The translations under genes and the position numbers were made by a program. The notes beneath the pieces are model-generated. The model saw nothing but the letters and a program-made list of their open reading frames with translations, was not told the DNA's origin and searched no databases. From positions 1-17,068 of the forward strand of contig DAOTUC010000025.1 in assembly GCA_034437315.1 (NCBI GenBank): a stretch of DNA of 17,068 bases. Reading direction: 5' to 3'. This DNA is from DSAR01 sp034437315. GTDB lineage: Bacteria; Chloroflexota; Anaerolineae; B4-G1. Below, one piece after another: positions 1 through 6,869 of the stretch (within the stretch, counting starts at the first letter, position 1; every line of letters begins with the position of its first letter).

Positions 1-125
1 TCATAGACCCTAAAGGTTTTTGCGCTGGTTTTGATGGAAAAAGGTCATTGTTTAAGGCAAAAACGTTGTTTGCGCGGCCTTGAGCAAAACCTTTAGGGTC
101 TCGCCATGCGAAATCCCAGAGAACC
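1..125. repeat. Palindromic dispersed repeat, copy 1 (clipped at window start)
   Basis: These 125 bases recur at 2770-2894 in the same orientation with one difference seen (C at 104, T at 2873). A perfect 16-bp inverted pair forms the arms: agaccctaaaggtttt at 5-20 and its reverse complement at 86-101. One bulged T then lets GC at 22-23 pair with GC at 84-85. The inside holds a smaller stem (54-58 with 77-81, or 57-61 with 69-73). Bases beyond the arms (catgcgaaatccc, from 105) are shared with copy 2, where they form an outer stem. The left flank of this copy lies outside the window. It contains no open frame resembling a protein. It could be a MITE-like or REP/ERIC-like element, or a conserved leader RNA structure. 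Confidence 0.85.
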
Positions 126-335
126 TGATAAGATTCGTTTTCCGCAACTCTTCAGATCTGCTGAGAAGCGCGGAGATTTACAGAGAATATCCAAATTCGA
201 GCGCCAGGCGAAATTCCAAAGAGCCAAATGCGTTAGAACAATCTCGCCAAGATTTCAGACAAGCCTTCTGACACGACAATTTCCGCCCGAATGGTATCGC
301 TGCTAAATTTTGTGGTGAACTTAGTTGCTCGTAAG

Positions 336-363
336 ATTATAGCACACCGCTAAAATAATTCAA
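336..363 (-). promoter_or_regulatory. Leftward sigma-70-type promoter, extended -10
   Basis: On the minus strand the -35 is TTGAAT (358-363), the spacer is 16 nt and the -10 is TATAAT (336-341). The -10 is preceded by TG one base upstream (GTGTGCTATAAT), an extended -10. The same GTGTGCTATAAT string occurs in the promoter upstream of the htrA-type gene. Transcription would start near 329 and run leftward through repeat copy 1. No gene in the window is positioned to use it. Confidence 0.5.
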
Positions 364-520
364 AATAATCCCCCTAACCTGAACGAGCCAGAATCAACAA
401 GGGATGCCGATGGTAAATTCTTGCTCGCTGTGCAAGGATTGGTTAGGCCCTGCGGGCGGGGTTGGAGAGGCGAGGGGGCGTTAGTACGTCAACAGCCCTG
501 CTTTTTTACCGTCCAGCCCT

Positions 521-537
521 TGGGTCAACGTGACCCA
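521..537. promoter_or_regulatory. Perfect dyad (operator-like) over a leftward start site
   Basis: TGGGTCA-ACG-TGACCCA is a perfect 7-bp inverted repeat with a 3-nt centre. It begins exactly at the downstream edge of a minus-strand -10 at 537-542, so the predicted start point (about 530) falls at its centre. This layout fits a repressor operator. It could instead be a small RNA hairpin downstream of uvrC, but no T tract follows it. Confidence 0.45.
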
Positions 538-565
538 TTATAACCTATCTCACACCAACAATCAA
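537..565 (-). promoter_or_regulatory. Leftward sigma-70-type promoter with overlapping dyad
   Basis: On the minus strand, TTGATT (560-565), a 17-nt spacer and TATAAT (537-542) match the consensus well. It lies 31-55 bases past the uvrC stop codon and points away from uvrC, the same direction as uvrC transcription. Its target would lie to the left, possibly outside the window. Confidence 0.45.
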
Positions 566-595
566 TCAATGTGATGCACCCCACCAACTCAACCT

Positions 596-2446
596 CTACA
601 GATGCTCCTTGATCGCAATGGCGACGTTGAGCGGGATACCGGGCACGGCGTCGATCTCCTCCACGCTTGCCATGCGGACAGCATCCAGCGAGCCGAAAGC
701 CTTGAGCAGTTTCTTCCGTCGCGCCGGACCCACGCCGGGGACGCTATCCAGTTGCGAGGCGACCCCCGCCCGTCGCCTTCGCTGGCGGTGATGGGTGATG
801 GCGAAACGGTGGGCCTCGTCGCGCACCCGCTGGACGAGGTAAAAGCCCTGGGACCGGCGGGGGAGCACGACCGGTTTGCTCTCGCCTGGGAGAAAGATTT
901 CCTCCCGCTCCTTGGCCAATCCGACCACGGGCACCTGGTCGAGCAGGTCGAACGATTCGAGCACCTCGATGGCTACCCCCAATTGGCCTTTGCCGCCATC
1001 GACGATGAGCAGATCGGGCAACTTGGCCCAGCCCTTGATGTCCCGCTTGCCCAACGTCTCTTTAGACACGGCGATCTGCCAGCGCCGGAAGCGACGTTGG
1101 AGCACCTCGCGCATACTGGCGTAATCATCTTGCCCCTCGACGCCGCGCACGTTGAAGCGCCGGTAATCCGACTTGCGCGGCGCGGCGTGCACGAAGACGA
1201 CCATGCCGCCGACTGTTTGCTGGCCCTGGATGGTGGAGATATCGTATCCCTCGATGCGCACCGGCGGCTTGTCCAGGCCCAACGCATCTTGCAGATCGGC
1301 CAGCGCTCGCTCATTCTTCTGAGCGTCCGATCGCCATTGCGTGCGCAGCGCGGCCAGGGTCTCGGATGCGTTGGCGGCCGCCATCGCGACCAGGTCCCGC
1401 TTCTGCCCCCGGCGCGGGACCTGGAGCTTGACCTTGGCGCCGCGCTTGTTCCTCAGCCATTGCTCAATGATCAGCGCCTCGTCGATCCGTTCGGGCAGCA
1501 GCACCTCCGGCGGGACGTAGGCCGCTTCCTCGTAAAATTGCTTGAGGAAGGCGGCCATGACGTCCTGAGTCTCCTCATCCTGCGCGCCCTCCAGGACGAA
1601 ATACTGACGCCCCAGCAGCTTGCCGCTGCGAATGAAGAAGACCTGGACGCAAGCGTCGTTTTCCTCACAGGCGAAGGCGATGACGTCCTGGTCAGCGCCG
1701 ACGGACGACACGATCTTCTGGCGCTCGACGATACGCTGAACGGCCTGGAGTTGATCGCGCAACGTCGCCGCCCGCTCGAATTCGAGCGCATCCGCGGCGG
1801 CCCGCATCCGCGATTCGATGTCTGCGATCACCTCTTCACTGCGACCCTCCAGAAAGCGGGCCAATTGCTTGATCATCTCCCCGTATTCCGCCCGCGTCGC
1901 CGCGCCGATGCAGGGCCCCAGGCACAACTTGATGTCGTAATAGAGACAGGGCCGCTCATCCTCCCCGGTGATCGTCCGGTTGCAGGTCAGGTAGGGGAAC
2001 GATTTGCGCAGCAGATCCAGGGTCTGGTGGACGGCGCTGGAGGAGGTAAAGGGGCCGAAGTAGCGGGCGCCGTCCTGTTCCATCCGCCGGGTGATCACGA
2101 CTTTGGGATAAGGGTCGCGCGTGATCTTGATGTAGGGGTAGCGCTTGTCATCCTTGAGGCGCACGTTATAGCGGGGGCGATGTTGCTTGATCAGATTGGC
2201 TTCCAGGATCAGGGCTTCTAGCTCCGAATCGGTGACGATGAACTCCAGGTCAGCGACTTCTGAGGCGATGGCGCGGACCTTGGGATTATCCCAGGCCGAT
2301 GGCTGGAAATAGGAGCGCACCCGGTTGCGCAGGTCGATGGTTTTGCCCACGTAGATGACGGTCTCGTCCACGTCGCGCATCAAATAGACGCCTGGCAAGT
2401 GAGGGAACGATTCCACCTGGGCCTGGATGTGGGTAGAAATTTCCAT
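596..2446 (-). CDS. uvrC: UvrABC excinuclease subunit C
   Basis: UvrC makes the 3' and 5' incisions around bulky DNA lesions after UvrA/UvrB loading in nucleotide excision repair. The 616-residue product has normal UvrC length. The N-terminal GIY-YIG nuclease is visible as PGVYLMRD followed by VIYVGKTIDLRNRVRSYF. The central UVR motif (ALEFERAATLRDQL) binds UvrB. The C-terminal RNase H-like nuclease shows GYDIS, LLIVDGGKGQLGVA and RDEAHRFA, which carry the expected Asp and His residues. A helix-hairpin-helix pair (VPGVGPARRKKLLKAFGS) ends the protein. I chose the ATG at 2446 over an in-frame ATG at 2506: a GAGGT ribosome site lies 4 nt upstream and a promoter sits just before it. The longer version would add 20 residues unlike the family. 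It is bracketed by the two direct repeat copies. Confidence 0.96.
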   Translation of the reverse strand: MEISTHIQAQVESFPHLPGVYLMRDVDETVIYVGKTIDLRNRVRSYFQPSAWDNPKVRAIASEVADLEFIVTDSELEALILEANLIKQHRPRYNVRLKDDKRYPYIKITRDPYPKVVITRRMEQDGARYFGPFTSSSAVHQTLDLLRKSFPYLTCNRTITGEDERPCLYYDIKLCLGPCIGAATRAEYGEMIKQLARFLEGRSEEVIADIESRMRAAADALEFERAATLRDQLQAVQRIVERQKIVSSVGADQDVIAFACEENDACVQVFFIRSGKLLGRQYFVLEGAQDEETQDVMAAFLKQFYEEAAYVPPEVLLPERIDEALIIEQWLRNKRGAKVKLQVPRRGQKRDLVAMAAANASETLAALRTQWRSDAQKNERALADLQDALGLDKPPVRIEGYDISTIQGQQTVGGMVVFVHAAPRKSDYRRFNVRGVEGQDDYASMREVLQRRFRRWQIAVSKETLGKRDIKGWAKLPDLLIVDGGKGQLGVAIEVLESFDLLDQVPVVGLAKEREEIFLPGESKPVVLPRRSQGFYLVQRVRDEAHRFAITHHRQRRRRAGVASQLDSVPGVGPARRKKLLKAFGSLDAVRMASVEEIDAVPGIPLNVAIAIKEHL

Positions 2447-2461
2447 AGATACCTCGCCCCC

Positions 2462-2489
2462 ATTATACCCAACAGCTATGCTTTTACAA
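2462..2489 (-). promoter_or_regulatory. uvrC promoter
   Basis: The minus strand reads TTGTAA (2484-2489), a 16-nt spacer, then a perfect TATAAT (2462-2467). The expected start is near 2455, giving a very short leader whose first bases are the GAGGT ribosome site. This supports the uvrC start at 2446, since the -10 lies inside the longer open frame. No SOS (LexA-like) box was noticed. Confidence 0.55.
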
Positions 2490-2645
2490 AGAAAGCGCCC
2501 GCGCAAAACGGGGCCGGCGGCGCGTTAGGGTCGGGCGGGCCGCTCTGATTGAAGGGGCGGCGGCCTGGTCAAGTGGATAGGGTTGGGGAGAGGCTGAGGG
2601 CCTGTAATTGACTGTGGGAAACATTGAAGGCCCGAAAAAATAAAG

Positions 2646-2673
2646 TTGAGCCTGATTGGGAGTGTGCTATAAT
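2646..2673 (+). promoter_or_regulatory. Promoter for the htrA-type gene
   Basis: TTGAGC (2646-2651), a 16-nt spacer and TATAAT (2668-2673) are preceded by the extended -10 TGC (GTGTGCTATAAT). Transcription would start near 2680, leaving a leader of about 255 nt that contains the whole palindromic repeat copy 2. Confidence 0.55.
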
Positions 2674-2752
2674 AACTTTACTATTTGCAGGAACATTAGA
2701 TCGCTATATGACGTCTTGAGATTGCGTTGCATCAAATTAGACTGGGTCTTCA

Positions 2753-2894
2753 GGATTTCGCATGGCCCATCATAGACCCTAAAGGTTTTTGCGCTGGTTT
2801 TGATGGAAAAAGGTCATTGTTTAAGGCAAAAACGTTGTTTGCGCGGCCTTGAGCAAAACCTTTAGGGTCTCGTCATGCGAAATCCCAGAGAACC
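2753..2894. repeat. Palindromic dispersed repeat, copy 2, in the htrA leader
   Basis: Positions 2770-2894 match 1-125 with a single difference. The palindrome is larger than the shared block: ggatttcgcatg at 2753-2764 pairs perfectly with catgcgaaatcc at 2874-2885. The 16-bp arms at 2774-2789 and 2855-2870 pair inside it. A 9-nt stretch on the left and a 3-nt stretch on the right form the internal loop between the two stems. The element ends 28 nt before the htrA ribosome site, so the mRNA leader would carry a stem of about 28 bp. No clear target-site duplication was seen. Confidence 0.8.
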
Positions 2895-2934
2895 AATCGT
2901 TTGAAACACACCCTTTCACACGAGGAGATGAAAA

Positions 2935-4191
2935 ATGGAAGAAAGATCTTGCGGAAAAACACTCATCCTGTCCATCATCATTGGGATAGTTATCTTAACG
3001 CTGATGGGCGTCAGTTGCGCGGCCGGCCTTTTGTTGGCGACGCCGTTTGGAGAGGCGCTGTTTGTCGCCCAAACTGACCAAACCGTCGGAGAGGCCACCG
3101 CCATCGCGAGAAGCGAGCAACAAACCCCGACGCCCATCCCTCCGGAGCAATTGAGCGCCTCCGGCGACGAGGAACAATTGATCGCCAACGTCTACGAGCG
3201 CGTGGCGCCGTCGGTGGTCCACATCCGGGTGGTGCAACGGGTTTCGGGGAATGAATTCCCCTTCGACGAGCAACAGTTCGAATGGCCCGATTTCTATCGC
3301 GAGGGCGCGGGGTCTGGCTTTATCTGGGACGAGGAGGGCCACATCGTGACCAATTATCACGTGGTGCAGAACGCGGAAAAGATCGAGGTGACTTTCCGCG
3401 ACGACGCCCGTGTGCTGGCTGAAGTGATCGGCGCCGATCCCGACTCGGATCTGGCTGTGCTCCAGGTCGATCTGCCGCCCGACCGGCTGCATCCGGTGAT
3501 GCTGGGCAATTCGGACGCCGTCTTCGTCGGCCAGCGGGCTATCGCCATTGGCAGCCCCTTCGGGCAGGAGTGGACGTTGACCACCGGCGTGGTCAGCGCC
3601 CTGGGGCGCACGCTCCCCTCCGGCGTCAGCCAATTCAGCATCCCGGAGATGATCCAGGCCGACGCCGCCATCAACCCGGGCAACTCCGGCGGCCCGCTGC
3701 TCGACAGCGCCGGACAGGTCGTCGGCGTCAACGTGATGATCCTCTCCGGCAGTCAGGCCTCGGCCGGGGTAGGTTTCGCCATCCCGGTGAACATCGTCAA
3801 ACAAGTCGTACCCGTGTTAATCGAAGAGGGACGCTATACGTACGCCTGGCTGGGCATCGCGGGCCGCGACCTGGACCGGGAAAGCGCCCTGGCGATGGAG
3901 CTGGGGGTCGATCAACGGGGCGCGCTGGTCATCGACGTCGTCGAGGACGGCCCGGCTATGGAAGCCGGGTTGCGAGGCGCAGACGAGACGATCACGATCG
4001 ATAGAACCCGGGCCCCTATCGGCGGCGACGTCATCATCGCTGTGAACGACCAACCGGTGCGCGCGATGGACGACCTGATCACCTATCTGGTCAAAGAGGC
4101 TCGACCGGGACAGACGATCACGCTCACGCTCCTGCGGGATGGTCAAGAGCAGCAGATTGAAGTAGAATTAGATGAACGGCCTCGACAATAG
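2935..4191 (+). CDS. HtrA/DegP-family membrane-anchored serine protease with one PDZ domain
   Basis: This is an envelope quality-control protease that degrades misfolded extracytoplasmic proteins. The 418-residue product has one N-terminal membrane segment (about 9-37), a Pro/Thr linker (TPTPIPPEQ, 64-72) and a trypsin-like domain (about 80-290). The catalytic triad is complete: His142 in TNYHVV, Asp172 in DSDLAVLQ and Ser251 in GNSGGPLL. One C-terminal PDZ domain follows (about 300-410; AGLRGAD, GDVIIAVNDQPV). A single PDZ and an anchor fit the DegS/HhoA/YvtA type better than two-PDZ DegP. AGGAG at 2923-2927 sits 7 nt before the ATG. A promoter and a long palindromic leader lie upstream. The patatin-like gene follows after 82 bases. 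Confidence 0.95.
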   Translation: MEERSCGKTLILSIIIGIVILTLMGVSCAAGLLLATPFGEALFVAQTDQTVGEATAIARSEQQTPTPIPPEQLSASGDEEQLIANVYERVAPSVVHIRVVQRVSGNEFPFDEQQFEWPDFYREGAGSGFIWDEEGHIVTNYHVVQNAEKIEVTFRDDARVLAEVIGADPDSDLAVLQVDLPPDRLHPVMLGNSDAVFVGQRAIAIGSPFGQEWTLTTGVVSALGRTLPSGVSQFSIPEMIQADAAINPGNSGGPLLDSAGQVVGVNVMILSGSQASAGVGFAIPVNIVKQVVPVLIEEGRYTYAWLGIAGRDLDRESALAMELGVDQRGALVIDVVEDGPAMEAGLRGADETITIDRTRAPIGGDVIIAVNDQPVRAMDDLITYLVKEARPGQTITLTLLRDGQEQQIEVELDERPRQ

Positions 4192-4245
4192 CCGAGGCGA
4201 CTACTCAGCCTATGCCCATTGCAGGCATGCCGCCAGGACGGCGGC
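4179..4245 (+). other. Cluster of three small stem-loops between htrA and the patatin gene
   Basis: Three short hairpins follow each other: GCCTCG/CGAGGC (4179-4184 and 4193-4198, containing the htrA stop), ATGCC/GGCAT (4212-4216 and 4224-4228) and GCCGCC/GGCGGC (4229-4234 and 4240-4245). None has a T tract. They may stabilise the htrA mRNA end or modestly reduce read-through into the next gene. Confidence 0.3.
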
Positions 4246-4273
4246 GCTCCCAAGCGAAAAGTAAGGAACGCAA

Positions 4274-5194
4274 ATGAGCGAGAAGGAAGATAGAACACCC
4301 AGGATCGGCCTTGCGCTAAGCGGAGGCGGCATGCGCGGCCTGGCCCACCTGGGCGTCTTGCAGGTGATGGAGGAACACGACGTACCGGTCGATGCCCTCG
4401 CCGGGACCAGTATGGGCGGCATCATCGCTGGCCTGTACGCGGCCGGCGCGCCGCTGTCAGAGTTGATCGCCTTTTTCAAAAAGGTGGGCATCATAGATAT
4501 CGCTGCGCCCGACCGTCAATGGCGGGGCCTCTTCGGACGGCAGAAGATGAGCCGTCTGTTAACCGACCTGTTGGGGCGGGAGGACGTCACGTTCGAGGAG
4601 TTGTCGATTCCGGTGTCCGTCGTCGCCGTCGATGTCGAAATGGGAGAGATGATCATTCTTGATAAAGGACCGTTGATCCCGGCGCTTGTAGCGACCTCCG
4701 CCTTTCCCATCTTTTTCTCGCCGGTGCATCATCAGGGACGCTGGCTGGTCGATGGCGGCGTGCTCAACAATTTACCCGTGGATGTAGCGCGCCGGATGGG
4801 CGTCGACCGCGTGTTAGCCGTCAACACGCCGCCCAGCGTCAATCTCTCGCTGGAAGAGAGCGAGCAAGAACGCGGTCTCTCCCTCCGGAACCTGGGTTTC
4901 TTCGGCAGCCGCACCCTCGATTGGAAATTGCCGTTCCTCATCGCCGAGACCAGCGTCGGTTTTACGATCCGGGCGATCAACCAGGCACGAATAGCGGAAT
5001 ACCCACCCGATCTCGTCCTAGAGATAGATCTGCCTAACGTGGGCGTCTTCATCAGTGGCGACAACGTCCGCATCATCCAGGCCGGCCGTGAGGCGGCGCT
5101 CAAACACCTGGTGGAGATCATCGCCCTGAAAACGCCGCTGCCCTGGTGGCGCAGGCGTTGGCATGCGCTGGCCCGCCGGTTGAGCGAGCGCTAA
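4274..5194 (+). CDS. Patatin-like phospholipase / RssA-type serine hydrolase
   Basis: This is a predicted cytosolic lipid acyl hydrolase of the patatin family. The 306-residue product shows the family signature in order: the oxyanion-hole loop SGGGMRG (16-22), nucleophile Ser46 in GTSMG (44-48), and catalytic Asp160 in VDGGVLNNLPV. The Ser-Asp dyad is therefore intact. It lacks a signal peptide, membrane segment or cyclic-nucleotide-binding domain, so it resembles bacterial RssA/YchK-like proteins. The C-terminal part (about 215-306) is less conserved and ends in a basic tail (WWRRRWHALARRLSER). AAGGA at 4263-4267 precedes the ATG by 6 nt. It may be cotranscribed with the htrA-type gene. The natural substrate cannot be read from the sequence. 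Confidence 0.9.
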   Translation: MSEKEDRTPRIGLALSGGGMRGLAHLGVLQVMEEHDVPVDALAGTSMGGIIAGLYAAGAPLSELIAFFKKVGIIDIAAPDRQWRGLFGRQKMSRLLTDLLGREDVTFEELSIPVSVVAVDVEMGEMIILDKGPLIPALVATSAFPIFFSPVHHQGRWLVDGGVLNNLPVDVARRMGVDRVLAVNTPPSVNLSLEESEQERGLSLRNLGFFGSRTLDWKLPFLIAETSVGFTIRAINQARIAEYPPDLVLEIDLPNVGVFISGDNVRIIQAGREAALKHLVEIIALKTPLPWWRRRWHALARRLSER

Positions 5195-5209
5195 CCGGTC
5201 TAAGCGCTC
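5186..5209. terminator. Hairpin spanning both convergent stop codons
   Basis: GAGCGCT at 5186-5192 and AGCGCTC at 5203-5209 form a perfect 7-bp stem with a 10-nt loop. The patatin stop (5192-5194) and the GT2 stop (5200-5202) both lie within it. A symmetrical hairpin between convergent genes can act on both strands, but it has no T tract, so termination is uncertain. Confidence 0.35.
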
Positions 5210-5952
5210 CCCTCTCCCCACAAGCGGGCCAGTTTGCGATACTTGACCGCCTCGTAATAGGCCATCAGCAGGCTCAGGCGCAGGCCGTGGAGGCCATCGC
5301 GCGCGCCGTGCAGGGTGACGAAACGCCACCAGAAGTGACGCGCCGCCTGGGAATAAGGGGTGTAGAAGCGGGGGCACACGCCCTCCTGGAAGAGGATGCG
5401 GGCGTCGACGCCGGCATACTTTTCCTGGCGGGCGACGAAATCGGGCAGGTCGTCGTAATTGTAGTGGATGAGGGGGTTTTCCAGGCGTCCCCGGGGGCCG
5501 TCGGTCACGATCACCTCGTGGACCGCCCGTTCCCAGCGCACCCGTTCCCGCAGGAGCAGGCGGGATTGGTAATCGGGATACCACCCCGCCCCCAGGGTCA
5601 ACCGACCGAAGATGTAGTTGTAGCGCGGCACGGCCCAGGCCACTTCCTCGCAGCTGCCATCGGTCACCGTGCGGATCTCCTCCGCCAGGGCCGGCGTGGC
5701 CCGCTCGTCGGCGTCCACGAAGAAAATCCAGTCCGCCTCGACCCGCTCCATGGCGGCGTTGTGGAACTGGGCGAAATCCTCGAAATCGTGGACCAGCACC
5801 CGGGCGCCGGCCTCCCGGGCCAGGTCGGGCGTCCGGTCGGTGGTACGGGAATCGAGGAAGACGACGCACCGGTCGGCCCAGGCGACGCTTTCCAGGCAAT
5901 CTACGATATTGTGCGCCTCGTCGCGGGCGGGGATGATGGCGGTCACATTCAT
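5200..5952 (-). CDS. Family 2 glycosyltransferase, WaaE/KdtX-like
   Basis: This is a predicted GT-A fold inverting glycosyltransferase that adds a sugar from a nucleotide donor to a surface polysaccharide or lipid core. The 250-residue product begins MNVTAIIPARDEAHN, typical of the family. It shows LDSRTTDRT (nucleotide site, Asp34), the metal-binding DAD in FFVDADER (80-82) and a WERAVHE motif near 140-146, as in WaaE/KdtX-type enzymes. No membrane segment is obvious. The ATG at 5952 overlaps the stop of the upstream glycosyltransferase as ATGA and has a GGGAGGA ribosome site. A start at 6114 would add 54 residues that merely overlap the upstream gene, so I rejected it. It is the last gene of the phn-GT operon. 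The acceptor is unknown. Confidence 0.88.
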   Translation of the reverse strand: MNVTAIIPARDEAHNIVDCLESVAWADRCVVFLDSRTTDRTPDLAREAGARVLVHDFEDFAQFHNAAMERVEADWIFFVDADERATPALAEEIRTVTDGSCEEVAWAVPRYNYIFGRLTLGAGWYPDYQSRLLLRERVRWERAVHEVIVTDGPRGRLENPLIHYNYDDLPDFVARQEKYAGVDARILFQEGVCPRFYTPYSQAARHFWWRFVTLHGARDGLHGLRLSLLMAYYEAVKYRKLARLWGEGSA

Positions 5953-6863
5953 ACGCGTTCCTCCCACGTGCGCGTCACGCGCCGGCAGGCCTCGACCATC
6001 TCGGCAGACGCTCCCTTCATCCTGCGCCGCATGCCGATGCGGACCAACGCCCGCGCCAACCGTCGCGTGAGCGGCCCGTGATACCGGGCGTACAGCCTGG
6101 CCCGGCTGGTCCACAGGTCAACGAAGGAGCGCACCGGCGCCTGGCCCGTCGATTGACCGGCGTGGTGCACGACCCGGGCGGCGGGCGCGCACAGAATCCG
6201 CCACCCGGCCCGCTTGATCCGCCAACACCAGTCGATCTCCTCGCAGTACATGCGGTACGTCTCGTCCATCAACCCGACCTGGGTCAACACCTCGCGGCGG
6301 ACCACCATCGTCGCGCCCAGCGGATGGTCGACCGGGAAGGGCGCGTCCCCCTCGTACAACCTGCGAGGGTAGCGCCCGTTGAGATGCGTCTCGTAGAGGC
6401 GGGCCGGGAGCGGGAAAAGCTCAAAGGCCAATTGCGCCAGCCCCGGAAAGCGGAAGGCGCTCTGTTGCAGCCTAGTACTGGGGTAGAGCAGCCTGGCCCC
6501 CGCCATCCCGGCCCGGGGATTCGCCTCAAGCGCCGCCAGGAGGGCCGCCGTCGCGCCAGGCTGCACCTCCGTATCCGGGTTCAACAGCCAGACGTAATCG
6601 GGCGGCGCGTCGAGGTCGAGAATCCTTCGCAGGGCCAGGTTGTTGCCGGCGGCAAAGCCCACGTTCTCGTCGTGGGCGATGAGACGCACGTCGGGGAACG
6701 CCCCGGCGACCATGTCCGGCGAGCCATCGGCCGACGCGTTGTCCACGACCCAGACGTCGGCCGCCAGGCCGGATTGGTCCAGGTCGGCCAACAGCGAGTG
6801 CAGACAGGCGCGCAGCAGGTCGCGCACATTCCAACTGACGATGACGACGGCTAGATCCGTCAT
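5949..6863 (-). CDS. Family 2 glycosyltransferase, rhamnosyltransferase (WbbL)-like
   Basis: This is a predicted cytoplasmic-face GT2 enzyme of the WbbL/RfbF type used in O-antigen or cell-wall glycan assembly. The 304-residue product shows VVIVSWNVRDLL at the start, VVDNASADGS (Asp41, nucleotide binding), the metal-binding NPDTEV (95-100) and the acceptor/base region YCEEIDWCWRIKRAGW (206-221), usual for this group. The basic C-terminal tail (ARALVRIGMRRRMKG) may touch the membrane. The ATG at 6863 lies 6 nt after the phnE stop and has only a weak ribosome site, which suggests translational coupling. The donor could be dTDP-rhamnose or another sugar nucleotide. No sugar-synthesis gene other than galE is in the window. 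Confidence 0.88.
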   Translation of the reverse strand: MTDLAVVIVSWNVRDLLRACLHSLLADLDQSGLAADVWVVDNASADGSPDMVAGAFPDVRLIAHDENVGFAAGNNLALRRILDLDAPPDYVWLLNPDTEVQPGATAALLAALEANPRAGMAGARLLYPSTRLQQSAFRFPGLAQLAFELFPLPARLYETHLNGRYPRRLYEGDAPFPVDHPLGATMVVRREVLTQVGLMDETYRMYCEEIDWCWRIKRAGWRILCAPAARVVHHAGQSTGQAPVRSFVDLWTSRARLYARYHGPLTRRLARALVRIGMRRRMKGASAEMVEACRRVTRTWEERV

Positions 6864-6869
6864 GACAGC

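Larger units (their letters stand above)
126..595. other. Non-coding region between repeat copy 1 and the uvrC stop
   Basis: No convincing gene was found on either strand. Short frames at 80-271 and 106-306 start inside the repeat, lack a ribosome site and resemble nothing known. The region is more AT-rich than its neighbours around 300-370. It contains two leftward promoter-like sites and a perfect dyad, listed separately. No clear uvrC terminator with a T tract was seen. If the promoters work, they would serve a gene or RNA lying left of the window. Confidence 0.6.
2447..2934. other. Divergent non-coding region between uvrC and the htrA-type gene
   Basis: This 488-base gap holds, left to right, the uvrC promoter, a GC-rich stretch with an inverted pair (GGGCCT/AGGCCC around 2610-2635), the htrA promoter at 2646-2673, repeat copy 2 and the htrA ribosome site. 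No protein gene was recognised. Confidence 0.7.

Noticed and set aside
80..306. Two overlapping short plus-strand frames (63 and 66 codons)
   Set aside because: They begin inside the palindromic repeat, have no ribosome site, and only one of the two repeat copies keeps the frame open past the shared block.
602..2221. Long plus-strand open frame (539 codons) antisense to uvrC
   Set aside because: It lies wholly opposite uvrC, whose domains and catalytic residues are unmistakable. The frame is a GC-rich codon-bias shadow and resembles no protein.
2610..2640. Terminator from GGGCCT/AGGCCC stem
   Set aside because: The stem is only 6 bp with a 22-nt loop. It is followed by an A-run on the plus strand, and on the minus strand the T-run precedes the stem, so it does not fit a terminator on either strand.
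1..2894. CRISPR-like repeat
   Set aside because: Only two copies exist, 2.77 kb apart, and each is 125 bp with no regular spacers or cas genes.
1..2894. Composite transposon carrying uvrC
   Set aside because: No transposase frame, no clear target duplication, and the repeats look non-autonomous. The direct-repeat bracketing is kept only as a finding.
6078..6854. Plus-strand 258-codon frame opposite the WbbL-like gene
   Set aside because: It is antisense to a well-supported glycosyltransferase, rich in Arg/Gly/Pro, with no motif.
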